Source: Aquimarina sp. AU474 (lineage in GTDB: Bacteria > Bacteroidota > Bacteroidia > Flavobacteriales > Flavobacteriaceae). Taken from it: 64,000 bases of DNA. The position numbers were made by a program, and so were the translations under genes. The stretch lies in the NCBI RefSeq assembly GCF_900312815.1, contig NZ_OMPE01000009.1, forward strand, positions 1,612,001-1,676,000, given 5' to 3'. Under the pieces are notes generated by a model. That model had not been told where the DNA came from. It saw only the letters and a list, made by a program, of their open reading frames with translations, and searched no databases. Shown here in pieces: positions 46,837-55,264 of the stretch; the first letter of the stretch is position 1, and each line of letters opens with the position of its first letter.

Positions 46837-47946
46837 TTATTGCTCTTTTTGTTGTGTAAAACTTCCGTCTTCATCAAAAATAAGCTGGCTTTCGGGAAAA
46901 TCTTCTTCTGTTAATTTTTGTATTTCCTTAAGGGCTCTTTTCTTCTCGTCTATAAAGGGGTAAACTTCATCTATTTGTTTTGCCGAGTGTAGTTTTCCTT
47001 TAATAAAATTACCATCAAGATCAATCTCAATTTCGGCAATAGGAGCGTATCCTTTTATACCACTTAAATTAAATCTTGAATATGTGCAAAAATTACCTAA
47101 GCTATACGCTATAAACTTATTGTTATATACTTCGAAACCTCGGGATACATGTGGTCCATGTCCAATTACTATATCTGCACCAGCATCAATCACAGTATGT
47201 GCAAAAAGATAAACATTTCCTCGATCTTCTCCATAAAAACGTTCAGTTTTTCGAGTTACATGTGTATGTTTAAGACCCTCGGCACCGCCGTGAAAAGAAA
47301 CAATCACAATATCCACTTTTTGTTTAAGTTCACTTACGATTTTTTTTGCATTGGTTAAGTTATGAATTTTTATGCAATCTTTATTAGGTGCAAAAGCACA
47401 AAATCCATAGGTAATTCCATCTTTTTCAAAAATAGTTGATGGTTGGGCAAATACACCGGCATATGCAATATTGTGTTTTTCTAGAGTCTTCGAAGTGTTT
47501 TTAATTCCTATTTCACCAAAATCTCCAATATGATTATTTGCGATACTCATCACATCAAATCCGGTCTCTTCAAGATATTTCCCAAAATATTCTGGTGACC
47601 TAAAAGAGTAACATTTTGATGGATCCGAGCATCTTTTTGCATTTTCGCCATCATCAGTAAGTGTGCCTTCTAGATTTCCGAAAAGAATATCTGCTTGTTG
47701 AAGAATACTATTTACATCATCAAAAGGACCTTTGCTGTCTGGAGGGAGGTAACTGTCATTAGGGAAATCGGTTCCCATCATAATATCACCTACGGCCATA
47801 ACCTTGATTTTTTGAGGTTTAGCAAGTTTAAGTTGTGTGCTCTGGGTAATGACAAACATCGAATCTACTACTTCTTTAGGGAATTTTTGAGCTTGTATCG
47901 ATATACTTAAACCAAAAATAAAAACAGTAAGAAGTATTTTGTGCAT
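46837..47946 (-). CDS. CapA-family exported protein
   Basis: 369 aa. Signal peptide MHKILLTVFIFGLSISIQAQ. The CapA (poly-gamma-glutamate synthesis) metallophosphatase-like fold shows VMAVGDIMMGTDFPND, ILFGNLEGTLTD, MSIANNHIGDFGEIG, IVSFHGGAEG, and VIGHGPHVSRGFEVYNNKFI with AYSLGNF. In Bacteroidota these proteins appear outside true capsule clusters, as here beside an M23 peptidase, so the reaction cannot be stated with confidence. Confidence 0.88.
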   Translation of the reverse strand: MHKILLTVFIFGLSISIQAQKFPKEVVDSMFVITQSTQLKLAKPQKIKVMAVGDIMMGTDFPNDSYLPPDSKGPFDDVNSILQQADILFGNLEGTLTDDGENAKRCSDPSKCYSFRSPEYFGKYLEETGFDVMSIANNHIGDFGEIGIKNTSKTLEKHNIAYAGVFAQPSTIFEKDGITYGFCAFAPNKDCIKIHNLTNAKKIVSELKQKVDIVIVSFHGGAEGLKHTHVTRKTERFYGEDRGNVYLFAHTVIDAGADIVIGHGPHVSRGFEVYNNKFIAYSLGNFCTYSRFNLSGIKGYAPIAEIEIDLDGNFIKGKLHSAKQIDEVYPFIDEKKRALKEIQKLTEEDFPESQLIFDEDGSFTQQKEQ

Positions 47947-47952
47947 AGATAT

Positions 47953-48930
47953 TTAGTCTAGAGTTTCATTGATAAGATTAGAAGCCTTAAGCATTTCATT
48001 AAACTCCTCTGAGGTCAAACTTCCATAATAAAAATTACGAGGATTAATGCGCTCGCCATCTTTAAAGATTTCATAATGTAAATGAGGTGCAACAGATCGA
48101 CCTGTACTACCTACATAACCAATAACATCTCCACGTTTAACTTTTTGACCTTTTTTTACGTTGTATTTACTTAAATGTGCATACAGACTCACATAGTTAA
48201 AACCATGATCGATTCGGATATGTCTACCATACCCTGTAGAGTTTGCATCAGCGCGAGTCACTTCTCCATTTCCTGAAGCATAAATTGGTGTTCCCGTTGC
48301 AGCAGAAAAATCCATACCATAATGAAACTTTCTTGCCTTGGTAAAAGGATCACTTCTCCATCCATAACCAGATGCCATCCTTTTTAAGTTAGAATTTTCT
48401 ATGGGTTGAATCGCTGGGATAGTGGCTAGTAATTCTTCTTTTTGCTCTGCTAATTCTGCAATCTCATCAAGAGATTTTGATTGCACAACAATTTGTTTGG
48501 TTAATTTGTCGATTCGTTCACTGCTTTCAATAATCATTTCAGAATTATTGAAACCTTCAAGGCTTTTATATCTATTTACACCTCCAAAACCGGCATTACG
48601 TAATTCTTCGGGAATAGATTTAGCACCAAAATACAGGCGATAAATGTTATCATCTCGTTCTGCAATTTCTTGCAAAATGGTTTCATCACGCTTCAATCTT
48701 TTATTCATTAGGTCGTATTGAAGCTGCATATTTTCGAGTTCTCTTCGGTATGCTTTTTCTTTAGGAGTCTCTAGTTGAGGTATATTTAGATAAATAAGTA
48801 GCAGGATAAAACCTGCTAGAAAAGCCCCGATAGTACCTAATGCGGCAATACCAAATTTACGTCCTTTCTTTTGCTCTATTTTGCGATAAGAAAGCGTGTC
48901 ACTATCATAGTAATATTTAACCTTTGACAT
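47953..48930 (-). CDS. Membrane-anchored M23 metallopeptidase
   Basis: 325 aa. Cytoplasmic basic start, one transmembrane helix at about 27-50 (GIAALGTIGAFLAGFILLLI), a periplasmic coiled coil (residues 55-175), then the LytM domain with zinc motifs HYGMDFSAATGTPIYASGNG and HLHYEIF, plus GRHIRIDHGFNYVSLYAHL. Such proteins cleave peptidoglycan cross-links or activate amidases. It is the first gene of a leftward operon continuing through capA-like, merR-like, lemA-like and TPM genes. Confidence 0.92.
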   Translation of the reverse strand: MSKVKYYYDSDTLSYRKIEQKKGRKFGIAALGTIGAFLAGFILLLIYLNIPQLETPKEKAYRRELENMQLQYDLMNKRLKRDETILQEIAERDDNIYRLYFGAKSIPEELRNAGFGGVNRYKSLEGFNNSEMIIESSERIDKLTKQIVVQSKSLDEIAELAEQKEELLATIPAIQPIENSNLKRMASGYGWRSDPFTKARKFHYGMDFSAATGTPIYASGNGEVTRADANSTGYGRHIRIDHGFNYVSLYAHLSKYNVKKGQKVKRGDVIGYVGSTGRSVAPHLHYEIFKDGERINPRNFYYGSLTSEEFNEMLKASNLINETLD

Positions 48931-48971
48931 AATCTAAAATATGCTATTTTTGCAGGATATCAACCAAAAAA

Positions 48972-49006
48972 GTCTTGTTTTAAGACAAGACAACGCAACA
49001 AATATA
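48972..49006 (-). promoter_or_regulatory. Candidate leftward promoter region with inverted repeat
   Basis: On the minus strand TATATTTG (48999-49006) fits the TAnnTTTG -7 consensus, 69 bases before the start of the M23 gene. Just downstream of it, GTCTTGT and ACAAGAC (48972-48978 and 48985-48991) form a 7-bp inverted repeat in the predicted leader. No -33 TTTG at normal spacing. Confidence 0.4.
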
Positions 49007-49138
49007 ATAAAATGTTGCAAAGTCCAGAAAAAACTGACAAATATCGAGGTAATAACTTTTGAATTTAAAAAGGTTAATTAGTTGTTTTTTAGGTATTTGT
49101 GTGTTTTTTGAATAAATTTTAGTAATACTATAGAATTC

Positions 49139-51772
49139 ATGAAATCCCAAGAAGTTAGAAATCAGTTTTTAGAGTTTTTTAAATCCAAAAAGCATAGTAT
49201 AGTAGCCTCAGCACCTATGGTTATTAAGGATGATCCCACATTAATGTTTACCAATGCGGGAATGAATCAATTTAAAGAATTCTTTTTGGGTAACGGTACA
49301 CCAAAAAATAATCGCCTTTCTGATACTCAAAAATGTCTTCGTGTAAGTGGTAAGCATAATGACTTAGAAGAAGTGGGTATGGATACGTATCACCACACTA
49401 TGTTCGAAATGCTGGGAAACTGGAGTTTTGGAGATTATTTTAAGAAAGAAGCTATTCATTGGGCATGGGAATTACTTACAGAGGTGTATGGGATCGATAA
49501 GAGTATGCTTTATGTTTCGGTTTTTGAAGGTGCAAAAGATGAAAATCTTGATATGGATAATGAAGCTTATGATCTTTGGAAAGCTATCGTTCCCGAAGAT
49601 CGAATCATTATGGGTAATAAGAGTGATAATTTCTGGGAGATGGGGGATCAAGGACCTTGTGGCCCTTGCTCAGAGATTCATGTAGATATAAGATCCGAAG
49701 AAGAAAAAGCTAAAGTTCCTGGTAAAGATCTAGTTAATGCAGATCATCCTCAAGTGGTAGAGATCTGGAATCTGGTTTTTATGCAATATAATAGGAAAGC
49801 TAATGGATCTTTAGAAAAACTGCCGGCACAACATGTAGATACGGGTATGGGGTTTGAGCGTCTTTGTATGGTGCTGCAAGAAGTAAAATCTAACTATGAT
49901 ACAGATGTTTTTACTCCGCTTATTAGAGAAATAGAAACCATCACGAATTCGACATATGATAAAAATAGCTTACCTACCGATGATAACGGTAAGGTAAGTG
50001 TTGCTATTAGAGTAATTGCAGATCACGTTAGAGCGGTCGCTTTTTCGATTGCAGATGGTCAATTACCCAGTAATACTGGTGCTGGATATGTGATTAGAAG
50101 AATTTTAAGAAGAGCTATTAGATATGGATTTACTTTTTTAAATACAAAGGAGCCGTTTATTTATAAACTTGTAGAGATATTAAGTAAGCAGATGAGTGAG
50201 GCGTTTCCAGAACTTAAAGCTCAAAAAAATCTTATTTTAAATGTAATAAAAGAAGAAGAACATTCTTTTTTAAGAACATTAGATCAAGGATTAGTTTTAT
50301 TGGATAATGTGATTAAAAATACTAAAAGCGAAACTGTTTCGGGAGAGAAAGCTTTTGAGTTGTATGATACATATGGCTTTCCGATAGATCTTACAGCTTT
50401 GATTTTGAATGAACAAGGGTTGCAATTGGATGAGAAAGGTTTTGAGGCAGAATTACAAAAGCAAAAGGAAAGATCAAGAGCAGCTTCGCAAATTTCTACA
50501 GGAGATTGGGAAATTTTACTAGATAACTCAACAGAAGAATTTATAGGATATGACCAATTATTCTCTGAAGTCAAAATAACACGTTTTAGAAAAGTAAATA
50601 GTAAAAAGGATGGAGAATTATATCAATTGGTATTTGATCAAACTCCTTTTTACCCAGAAGGAGGTGGGCAAGTCGGTGATAAAGGATATCTAGAAGCTAA
50701 CAATGGCGACGTTGTTTATATTATTGATACCAAAAAAGAAAACAACCTGATTGTTCATTTCGCTAAGAGCTTACCTAAGAAAGTTGAAAGTAGTTTTAAA
50801 GCTGTTGTTGACGATAAACAAAGAGATAGAACTGCTTCTAATCATACAGCGACTCATTTATTACATCAAGCACTTCGTACTATTCTAGGAACTCATGTTG
50901 AGCAAAAAGGCTCTATGGTACATAGTGGAAATTTACGCTTCGATTTTTCTCATTTTTCTAAGGTAAGTACAGATGAATTAAAAGAAGTAGAAATATTTGT
51001 AAATGCAAGGATTAGAGAAAACCTTCCTCTCGAAGAGCAAAGAGGTATTTCTTATGACAAAGCGATAGCAGATGGAGCAATTGCATTATTTGGAGAAAAA
51101 TATGGTGATGCAGTAAGGGCGATCCGTTTTGGAGAATCTATGGAGTTGTGTGGAGGTACTCACGTACAGAACACTAGAGATATTTGGCACTTTAAAATAA
51201 CATCAGAAAGTGCTATTGCTGCAGGAATAAGACGTATAGAAGCTATAACAGGAGATGCTGCCAAAGAATATTTCACAACTCAATCCGAGTCGTATAATAA
51301 GGTTAAAGAAGTGCTTAAGAATACAAAAGATCCTGTTAAAGCAATTGTATCGTTACAGGATGAAAATACCAATCTTAAAAAGCAAATTGAAGTACTTCTT
51401 AAAGATAAGGCAAAGAATCTAAAAGGAGATCTTAAATCAGAATTCCAAGAAATAAATGGAGTTAATTTTTTAGCAAAAAAAGTGGATTTGGATGCAGCCG
51501 GAATTAAAGATTTATCGTTTGAATTGGGTGGCGAACTAAATAATATTGTAGCTCTATTTGGTTCTGAACAAAATGGAAAAGCATTGTTGTCTTGTTACGT
51601 TTCTAAGAATTTGGTAGCTGAAAAGGGGTTAAATGCAGGTCAGATGGTTCGTGATCTTGGTAAGTATATTCAAGGTGGAGGCGGTGGCCAACCGTTTTTT
51701 GCAACCGCTGGAGGTAAGAATCCCGGAGGTTTGGATGAGGCTCTAGAAAATGCCAAGCAATTTTTGAATTAA
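49139..51772 (+). CDS. alaS: Alanyl-tRNA synthetase
   Basis: 877 aa, charges tRNA-Ala. The class II catalytic core has HTMFEMLGNWSFGDYFKKEA and MGDQGPCGPCSEIHVD. The editing domain has the zinc motif NHTATHLLHQALR and ELCGGTHVQNT. The C-Ala domain ends GGGGGQPFFATAGGKNPGGL. Complete and of normal length, on its own promoter, divergent from the M23 operon by about 210 bases. Confidence 0.98.
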   Translation: MKSQEVRNQFLEFFKSKKHSIVASAPMVIKDDPTLMFTNAGMNQFKEFFLGNGTPKNNRLSDTQKCLRVSGKHNDLEEVGMDTYHHTMFEMLGNWSFGDYFKKEAIHWAWELLTEVYGIDKSMLYVSVFEGAKDENLDMDNEAYDLWKAIVPEDRIIMGNKSDNFWEMGDQGPCGPCSEIHVDIRSEEEKAKVPGKDLVNADHPQVVEIWNLVFMQYNRKANGSLEKLPAQHVDTGMGFERLCMVLQEVKSNYDTDVFTPLIREIETITNSTYDKNSLPTDDNGKVSVAIRVIADHVRAVAFSIADGQLPSNTGAGYVIRRILRRAIRYGFTFLNTKEPFIYKLVEILSKQMSEAFPELKAQKNLILNVIKEEEHSFLRTLDQGLVLLDNVIKNTKSETVSGEKAFELYDTYGFPIDLTALILNEQGLQLDEKGFEAELQKQKERSRAASQISTGDWEILLDNSTEEFIGYDQLFSEVKITRFRKVNSKKDGELYQLVFDQTPFYPEGGGQVGDKGYLEANNGDVVYIIDTKKENNLIVHFAKSLPKKVESSFKAVVDDKQRDRTASNHTATHLLHQALRTILGTHVEQKGSMVHSGNLRFDFSHFSKVSTDELKEVEIFVNARIRENLPLEEQRGISYDKAIADGAIALFGEKYGDAVRAIRFGESMELCGGTHVQNTRDIWHFKITSESAIAAGIRRIEAITGDAAKEYFTTQSESYNKVKEVLKNTKDPVKAIVSLQDENTNLKKQIEVLLKDKAKNLKGDLKSEFQEINGVNFLAKKVDLDAAGIKDLSFELGGELNNIVALFGSEQNGKALLSCYVSKNLVAEKGLNAGQMVRDLGKYIQGGGGGQPFFATAGGKNPGGLDEALENAKQFLN

Positions 51773-51821
51773 TATAAATACTTTAGGCTCTTTCATACCG
51801 TTTAGTGAAGAGTTGAGTTGA

Positions 51822-52775
51822 ATGCTTATGAATCTACAAACTAAAATATCATTGCTTCCGAAAGAACCTCGGATTGATTATCAATCAGAGGTAGTAATGC
51901 TGGGTTCTTGTTTTGCAGAAAATATAGGCGAAAAATTTGAATATTATAAGTTTAAAAATTTGATTAATCCATTTGGAATTCTGTTTCACCCCAAAGCTAT
52001 CGAGACCTTTCTTTGGATGGCAGTACAGGATGAGAAGTACACAGAAGCCGATTTGTTTTTTAATAATGGACATTGGCATTGTTTTGATGCCCATTCTTCT
52101 TTGAGTGGTCCAAATAAGGATAAATTGATATCAGATTTAAATAGTGCATTACTTCATAGTAAAAAAAAGATAAGTACAGCTACTCACATATGTATTACAC
52201 TGGGTACAGCATGGGTGTATAGGTTAAAGACTCTAGATTTAGTTGTAGCTAATTGTCATAAAGTGCCTCAGAAAGAGTTTGCAAAAGAGTTACTTTCTAT
52301 TGAAGAAATTAGTCAATGTATTCATAATTGCATTCACTTAATTCGAAATTTAAATCCAACTACTCAAATAGTATTTACAGTATCTCCCGTACGACACGCT
52401 AAAGATGGTTTTGTGGCCAATACAAGAAGCAAGTCGCATTTAATTGCAGCAATACATAATGCAGTCGAGCAAGATAAAAACCTGTGTTACTTTCCGTCAT
52501 ACGAGATTGTGATGGATGAGCTTAGGGATTATAGGTTTTATAATGTAGATATGATTCATCCAAGTGAGCTGGCGATACAATATATTTGGGAGCGTTTTTC
52601 TGAAGTTTGGTTTTCAGAAAATACCATAAACACAATGAAAAAAGTGGAGGAAATCCAAAAAGGATTGGCGCATCGTCCGTTTCATCCCGAAAGTAAACAA
52701 CACCTTTCTTTTTTACAGAATTTAGAACAGAAAAAACAAAAACTTCAACAAGAATATTCTTTTATTAAGTTTTAA
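51822..52775 (+). CDS. GSCFA-domain protein
   Basis: 317 aa. The name-giving motif is present as VVMLGSCFAENIGEKFEYYK, then NPFGILFHPKAIETFL. Other blocks: THICITLGTAWVYR, IVFTVSPVRHAKDGFVANTR and RFYNVDMIHPSELAIQYIWE. The GSCFA family is an SGNH-hydrolase-like group common in Bacteroidota; the GSC serine and the DMIH Asp/His would be the catalytic residues. Substrate unknown. Starts at ATG 51822 or 51828; it follows alaS by 49 bases and may be co-transcribed with it. Confidence 0.9.
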   Translation: MLMNLQTKISLLPKEPRIDYQSEVVMLGSCFAENIGEKFEYYKFKNLINPFGILFHPKAIETFLWMAVQDEKYTEADLFFNNGHWHCFDAHSSLSGPNKDKLISDLNSALLHSKKKISTATHICITLGTAWVYRLKTLDLVVANCHKVPQKEFAKELLSIEEISQCIHNCIHLIRNLNPTTQIVFTVSPVRHAKDGFVANTRSKSHLIAAIHNAVEQDKNLCYFPSYEIVMDELRDYRFYNVDMIHPSELAIQYIWERFSEVWFSENTINTMKKVEEIQKGLAHRPFHPESKQHLSFLQNLEQKKQKLQQEYSFIKF

Positions 52776-52804
52776 AGTTTTTTTTGGTACTAATAACGAT
52801 GTAA

Positions 52805-53224
52805 TTATTTTGCAAAAATAGTAGACATCAATTGTAAACTTCCATATAGAATACCTACCGCAAAAGAATCTGCTCCATGGGGATTATCCCAAGATTGATG
52901 TTGTAAAGAATTGTATACTATTGGATCAAATAATGATTCGTGAGTAAAAGCAGTATTTGGGATTATTAAATATGAACGGATTTTAGAAGTGCCAAAAAAA
53001 GGATGTCCTGAGATATGGGATGCTCCCAAAAACAATCTATAATCACTAGTAAGCTTATTTACTCCTGATAATTGATAAGTTTTTGGAGTAGTGACAGGAA
53101 TAGAATCAATGACAAGCGTAGTATGGTTTTTTACACTTAGCGATGGATTTTGTATGTTTTGAGCAAAAGCTTTTATACTTATAACAAGTAATCCAAAACA
53201 AATTAAAATATTTAAGTATCTCAT
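52805..53224 (-). CDS. Small exported protein of unknown function
   Basis: 139 aa, no family recognised. A clear signal peptide (MRYLNILICFGLLVISIKAF, then AQ) is followed by about 115 residues rich in Ser, Thr, Asn and Tyr with probable beta strands, for example KIRSYLIIPNTAFTHESLFD and SWDNPHGADSFAVGILYGSL. There are no cysteines in the mature part. It converges on the GSCFA gene with a 29-base gap and lies 96 bases downstream of the hydroxylase gene on the same strand, so the two might be co-transcribed. Confidence 0.6.
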   Translation of the reverse strand: MRYLNILICFGLLVISIKAFAQNIQNPSLSVKNHTTLVIDSIPVTTPKTYQLSGVNKLTSDYRLFLGASHISGHPFFGTSKIRSYLIIPNTAFTHESLFDPIVYNSLQHQSWDNPHGADSFAVGILYGSLQLMSTIFAK

Positions 53225-53320
53225 AAGTAATAACTTTGTGTTTGAATTGCTTTTTATTTTGAAGTTTATATCATCAAAAAGTATTCCATAAAGATATGTT
53301 AAAAAACAGTTGATAAAATA

Positions 53321-55072
53321 TCATTCTCCTTTATTAATAATTTCAATTCCGCTATCTATAAGGTGTTTAATATCGGGCTTCTCCGATTTTGTTTTATCTA
53401 GATGTTCTACAATTCGTTTTCCAAATTTTTCGTCTCTATCATATACAAGTTCGTAAATTTCAAGAGGTAGTAGCCAATCATTGGTATGATCTTTTGCGAG
53501 AATATCAAATACAGCTTCTAACGAAAATTTGGTGTTTTTTCCTTCTCTAATGTTTCTTACAGATTGATATAGAGAATGTAGCTCTGTTTGTTTTGGTGTA
53601 AAACTTCTTTTGCCGGTAGTTGTAGAGGATTTATGAGTTACTAGATCAAAGGAATAGTCGTCTGCAGGTCCCGAAAAGGCTGAGACAATTTCTTTTCCTA
53701 CAGCAAGATCAAAGGTTCCCCATTCGGGCTTAAAAAGAAACTCGTCTTTATATTTGATAGTGCACTCACTAAACTGAATCAAAATAAGTTCTCCTTTAAT
53801 ATTTCTAATACCCGTAACGTTTGTGCCAGCAACAGTAATACCGCTTTCGAATTCAAATTCAATATACTCTCCGTCATAAAAATTATACGCTTTTAAATCT
53901 CTTGGAGACATGTTTTCTATAGCTAGGTTGATGCCTTTTAGTTTTCCTAAAGGAGATCTAAAACCATTAGGGTGTGCATCAACACCATGTCCTATTAGCT
54001 CTTTTTCTCTAAAAGAAAGAGCTGTAGGTCCAGAGGTTTCAAAGTAGATAACTTCGTTGTCTTCATTTTTAAGGATTCGAGAGAAGGTTCCAGAAACCTG
54101 TAAACCAGTACTTAATTCTATAGTTCCTAGATTTTCGGATTCAATAAGTTTCGATAACCCTCTATGTCCACCTTTTCGTAATGCCATAGTATCGGCAAAT
54201 TCTTCAAGTACTTGACATAAGTATGCAAAATCTGGAGTGACGAATAGCTGAGGTTGTGGTTTAGTAATATCAAAATTTCGAAAAGCGGCCTCAGGAGAAT
54301 ATGATATTTTTTCTACTTGATCCGTCATGCACCATTCACTTTCCCCGATAGATGAGAGTAATCCTGCCCCATAAATTTTTGGGTCATTGACTTGGCCAAT
54401 TAATCCATATTCTACGGTCCACCAATGTAAATTGCGAATTAGTGCCATCTCAGAGGGAATCTCTTTTTGTTCTTGTAATTCTTCCACTCTTTTTTCAGCT
54501 TTTTCTATATCTTCTGGATTGGAGTCATAGGCTTCTTTTAGAATAGAAAGAGTACGCACAGCTTCATATATTTCATAATCTCTCTTAGAAGAAATCGCTT
54601 TACACCCTATTTTGCCAAAACGTCTTAAATACTCGGCATAGTCTGGGTTTGCAATAATAGGAGCATGACCTGCCGCTTCATGAATAATGTCAGGAGCGGG
54701 GGTGTATTCTATATTTTCTAATTGTCTAATGTCTGAAGCAATGACAAGAATATTATATGCCTGAAATTCCATAAAAGCATTAGGAGGAATAAAGCCATCT
54801 ACAGCAACAGCGGCCCAGCCAATTTCTTTTAATATTCTGTTCATACCATACATACTAGGTATTGAATCGACAGATATCCCTGTTTTTTTTAGACCTCGTA
54901 AATAAGAATCATGAGCAACTTTGCTTAGCGAGGTAATGTTTTTTCTCATAACATATCTCCATACAGCTTGATTTATAGGAGTGTACTCCTCATAATTCTG
55001 TGGTTTTATAAATTGCTTTAAATGAGGAGGTAATTTGTCAATTAACGGATTAGATGTTATGGATAATGACAT
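53321..55072 (-). CDS. Aromatic amino acid hydroxylase (phenylalanine 4-monooxygenase-like), long form
   Basis: 583 aa. Residues about 30-330 contain the biopterin-dependent hydroxylase core: PDIIHEAAGHAPIIANPDYA with iron ligands H131 and H136, and WWTVEYGLIGQ with E221 as third ligand. The substrate is most likely phenylalanine (to tyrosine), but tyrosine or tryptophan cannot be excluded by eye. The remaining about 250 residues (GTIELSTGLQVSGTFSRILK onward, with VTHKSSTTTGKRSFTPKQTE) have no family I can name; typical bacterial enzymes are about 260-300 aa. No regulatory ACT domain is visible at the N-terminus. Confidence 0.88.
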   Translation of the reverse strand: MSLSITSNPLIDKLPPHLKQFIKPQNYEEYTPINQAVWRYVMRKNITSLSKVAHDSYLRGLKKTGISVDSIPSMYGMNRILKEIGWAAVAVDGFIPPNAFMEFQAYNILVIASDIRQLENIEYTPAPDIIHEAAGHAPIIANPDYAEYLRRFGKIGCKAISSKRDYEIYEAVRTLSILKEAYDSNPEDIEKAEKRVEELQEQKEIPSEMALIRNLHWWTVEYGLIGQVNDPKIYGAGLLSSIGESEWCMTDQVEKISYSPEAAFRNFDITKPQPQLFVTPDFAYLCQVLEEFADTMALRKGGHRGLSKLIESENLGTIELSTGLQVSGTFSRILKNEDNEVIYFETSGPTALSFREKELIGHGVDAHPNGFRSPLGKLKGINLAIENMSPRDLKAYNFYDGEYIEFEFESGITVAGTNVTGIRNIKGELILIQFSECTIKYKDEFLFKPEWGTFDLAVGKEIVSAFSGPADDYSFDLVTHKSSTTTGKRSFTPKQTELHSLYQSVRNIREGKNTKFSLEAVFDILAKDHTNDWLLPLEIYELVYDRDEKFGKRIVEHLDKTKSEKPDIKHLIDSGIEIINKGE

Positions 55073-55264
55073 ATAAATAATTGATTAGCGTAAGTTTTTA
55101 AAGTTCGGGAAATTACAGTTTTGTGAGCAATATAGGTATTAATTAACTAAATTTGTGAAGATTTAAGTAGGGTGTTTGCTATGTTTAGTGTTATATTATA
55201 ATAGGAAATAATAAACTATACTTTGATAAGTTACGTTAACTTGAAACAATCAAATTATTTAACA

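Noticed and set aside
55223..55264. TTG start for the T9SS protease
   Set aside because: Would place 14 residues before a standard signal peptide that begins exactly at ATG 55265.
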